Source of the DNA: Candidatus Thorarchaeota archaeon
Lineage (GTDB): Archaea; Asgardarchaeota; Thorarchaeia; Thorarchaeales; Thorarchaeaceae
Length of the DNA: 7,070 nucleotides
Direction of reading: 5' to 3'
Assembly: GCA_029856425.1 (NCBI GenBank)
Contig: JAHQWZ010000094.1
Span: 1 to 7,070, forward strand
Positions 5,859 to 7,070 of the stretch are shown piece after piece. Under the pieces are notes generated by a model. The model was not told where the DNA came from. It ran no database searches and was given only the letters and a program-made list of their open reading frames with translations. Numbering within the stretch: the first letter of the stretch is position 1; each line of letters starts with the position of its first letter. The position numbers and the translations under genes are program-made.

Positions 5859-6018
5859 ATATGGGTCATTTTCTATCTCTTAGTATGTTGCACCTAAACC
5901 TAACGGTTAAAGTCTTAATGAATGCATTACCTCAGAATCATCCTCTAGTTGCTGCAAATCCTTCCAGCGATATGGAGGCATCGGGAGAGGTAAGCTTTCT
6001 AGAGCTGTCGAAGCCGAC

Positions 6019-7070
6019 TTACTCCTTCAAGACGTCCGTGACCATGAAGTTATAATCATCCATCCACTTGTGCTGTTCCTCATCCAAGTATTTTGGCCAT
6101 GGGTAGTAGAAATAGCAATTGTTGTAGTCAAGAATATAGACCGACATCTCTTCGAATCTTGAATGGAGGTTAGCTAAAAGCCCTGAGAGCAAGCTGGCTT
6201 GAAGTCTAACGAACCAGAAGATCTTCTTCTCTGATGACCGAAATGTCGATTCGAACGGAATTGAGTGCTCCCTGATTCTGGCTCTGAGGTTTTGGACTTC
6301 CTTTTCATCCCCCTCGCCAACAATAAGAACATTGTTGTGGATATCAAATGCTTCAGGCTTGAAGGTGACAACGAATCCAGTGAGACATTCTTTCCGAATC
6401 ATCTGATATCTGCGACTAAAGGTCTGAGGTGTCATAGGCATGCCCTCATCCCTAATGGCCTTCACAATGTCTATGTTCTTCCTTCGGGAACCATCCATAA
6501 GCTCGTATATGATATGCGTGTCCTTCTGAGTCAACCATTTCAAAGATTTCCCAGGGTCTTCCGCTTCTTTTCCAGGGGCAATCTTGGATGGAACGATTTT
6601 GAACCACTCATCCCAATCGAAGTCCCACGTCATGCTGTCAGCATTCCAGCCATTGAGCCTCATAGATGTTCGTTCAGAAAAGCCACTCCCGCTAGGCAGG
6701 ACCTCGAAACTCTTCACAATCCCCAGGTCCTGCAACTTCCTAACAAGATCTTCAATATATGGTCGAGTTCCCATAGGAGTTCGGAACTGCATCAAAAGCC
6801 CATTCACATGCCCATAGCATCGGGCTCTATAGGTCGTGTATGGATGCTTTGCTGCAATCTCCTCAAGGCGCTTGATATTGTCCAAGGAATCGGTTTCAAG
6901 GAGTATGTCCACAGCTTCTTGACCTAGATTATAGTAATTAAGAAGGGGTTTGACTCTAAACAACTTCTTTTCCTGAAGCTCTCGGAGTCTCTTAGCCACT
7001 GTGGGTTTGGAGGTGCCAGTCCTTCTCGCCAGCTCATCAATTGTGCTGAATGGATCCTCTTGGATCGCAA
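6019..7070 (-). CDS. Lrp/AsnC-like regulator with two HTH and RAM-like units, 5' end outside window
   Basis: The frame is open to the right edge, giving at least 349 residues without the true N-terminus. GTG at 6999 is not a credible start: it cuts a helix-turn-helix visible at residues 8-38 of the window product (TIDELARRTGTSKPTVAKRL), which is strongly Lrp/MarR-like. A region like the Lrp ligand-binding RAM fold follows (about 77-124, RARCYGHVNGLLMQF then IEDLVRKLQDLGIVKSFEVL). After a Trp/Asp-rich linker (about 135-180) a second likely winged helix occurs (about 181-240, THIIYELMDGSRRKNIDIVKAI then TPQTFSRRYQMIRKE), and a second beta-alpha-beta segment (about 245-320, NNVLIVGEG...VQNLRARI...IFWFVRL). 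The chain thus reads as two fused regulator units, a covalent pseudo-dimer. It probably binds DNA; target and ligand are unknown. The second unit is less certain than the first. Confidence 0.72.
   Translation of the reverse strand, partial: AIQEDPFSTIDELARRTGTSKPTVAKRLRELQEKKLFRVKPLLNYYNLGQEAVDILLETDSLDNIKRLEEIAAKHPYTTYRARCYGHVNGLLMQFRTPMGTRPYIEDLVRKLQDLGIVKSFEVLPSGSGFSERTSMRLNGWNADSMTWDFDWDEWFKIVPSKIAPGKEAEDPGKSLKWLTQKDTHIIYELMDGSRRKNIDIVKAIRDEGMPMTPQTFSRRYQMIRKECLTGFVVTFKPEAFDIHNNVLIVGEGDEKEVQNLRARIREHSIPFESTFRSSEKKIFWFVRLQASLLSGLLANLHSRFEEMSVYILDYNNCYFYYPWPKYLDEEQHKWMDDYNFMVTDVLKE

Noticed and set aside
5861..6055. A 64-codon plus-strand open frame across the gap before the winged-helix membrane protein
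   Set aside because: It overlaps the end of the regulator gene and the likely promoter of the next gene, has no SD before its ATG, and its product is featureless.
6265..6927. A 220-codon plus-strand open frame opposite the regulator-like gene
   Set aside because: It is fully antisense to a gene with clear HTH and domain patterns, and its product shows no motif or coherent fold.
6019..6999. GTG 6999 as the start of the regulator-like protein
   Set aside because: The upstream in-frame codons to 7070 complete an evident helix-turn-helix, so GTG 6999 is internal and the gene continues past the window.

Overview
The window looks like ordinary chromosomal DNA from an archaeon. The clues are AT-rich TATA-like boxes about 20-30 nt before likely transcription starts, purine-rich Shine-Dalgarno (SD) motifs next to GTG and TTG as well as ATG starts, T-tract ends, and a regulator made of Lrp-like parts. 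Multi-YHS proteins and small winged-helix membrane proteins would suit an Asgard (for example Thorarchaeota-like) or related lineage, but that placement is inference only. No rRNA, tRNA, CRISPR array, insertion sequence or phage gene was seen.

Left part (1-2240): the 3' end of a tandem YHS-domain metal-binding protein gene (+) converges on a small zinc-ribbon protein gene (-). The zinc-ribbon gene is divergent from a complete GPH-family sugar:cation symporter gene (+), and the 100-bp gap between them holds one near-symmetric AT-rich element that may serve both. The transporter gene ends in a perfect 11-bp hairpin plus T-run terminator.

Middle (2277-4344, minus strand): a PhzF-family isomerase-like enzyme and a classical short-chain dehydrogenase/reductase (SDR). 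Each has its own TATA-like box. For both, promoter and SD positions argue for a start downstream of the longest possible one. A possible 34-codon plus-strand gene lies in the gap between them.

Right part (4389-7070, minus strand): a TSUP (TauE/SafE) membrane transporter, an unrecognised winged-helix protein with two C-terminal membrane helices, and a large regulator-like protein that seems to contain two consecutive helix-turn-helix plus RAM-like units. The regulator runs off the right edge, because its first helix-turn-helix continues in frame to base 7070.

The genes mostly look individually transcribed, with gaps of 75-210 bp and separate promoter-like elements, so no single pathway ties them together. 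A loose theme is uptake and oxidation of small organic molecules (symporter, SDR, PhzF) beside anion or sulfur-compound export (TSUP) and a regulator. The least familiar elements are the winged-helix membrane protein, the duplicated regulator and the zinc-ribbon protein.
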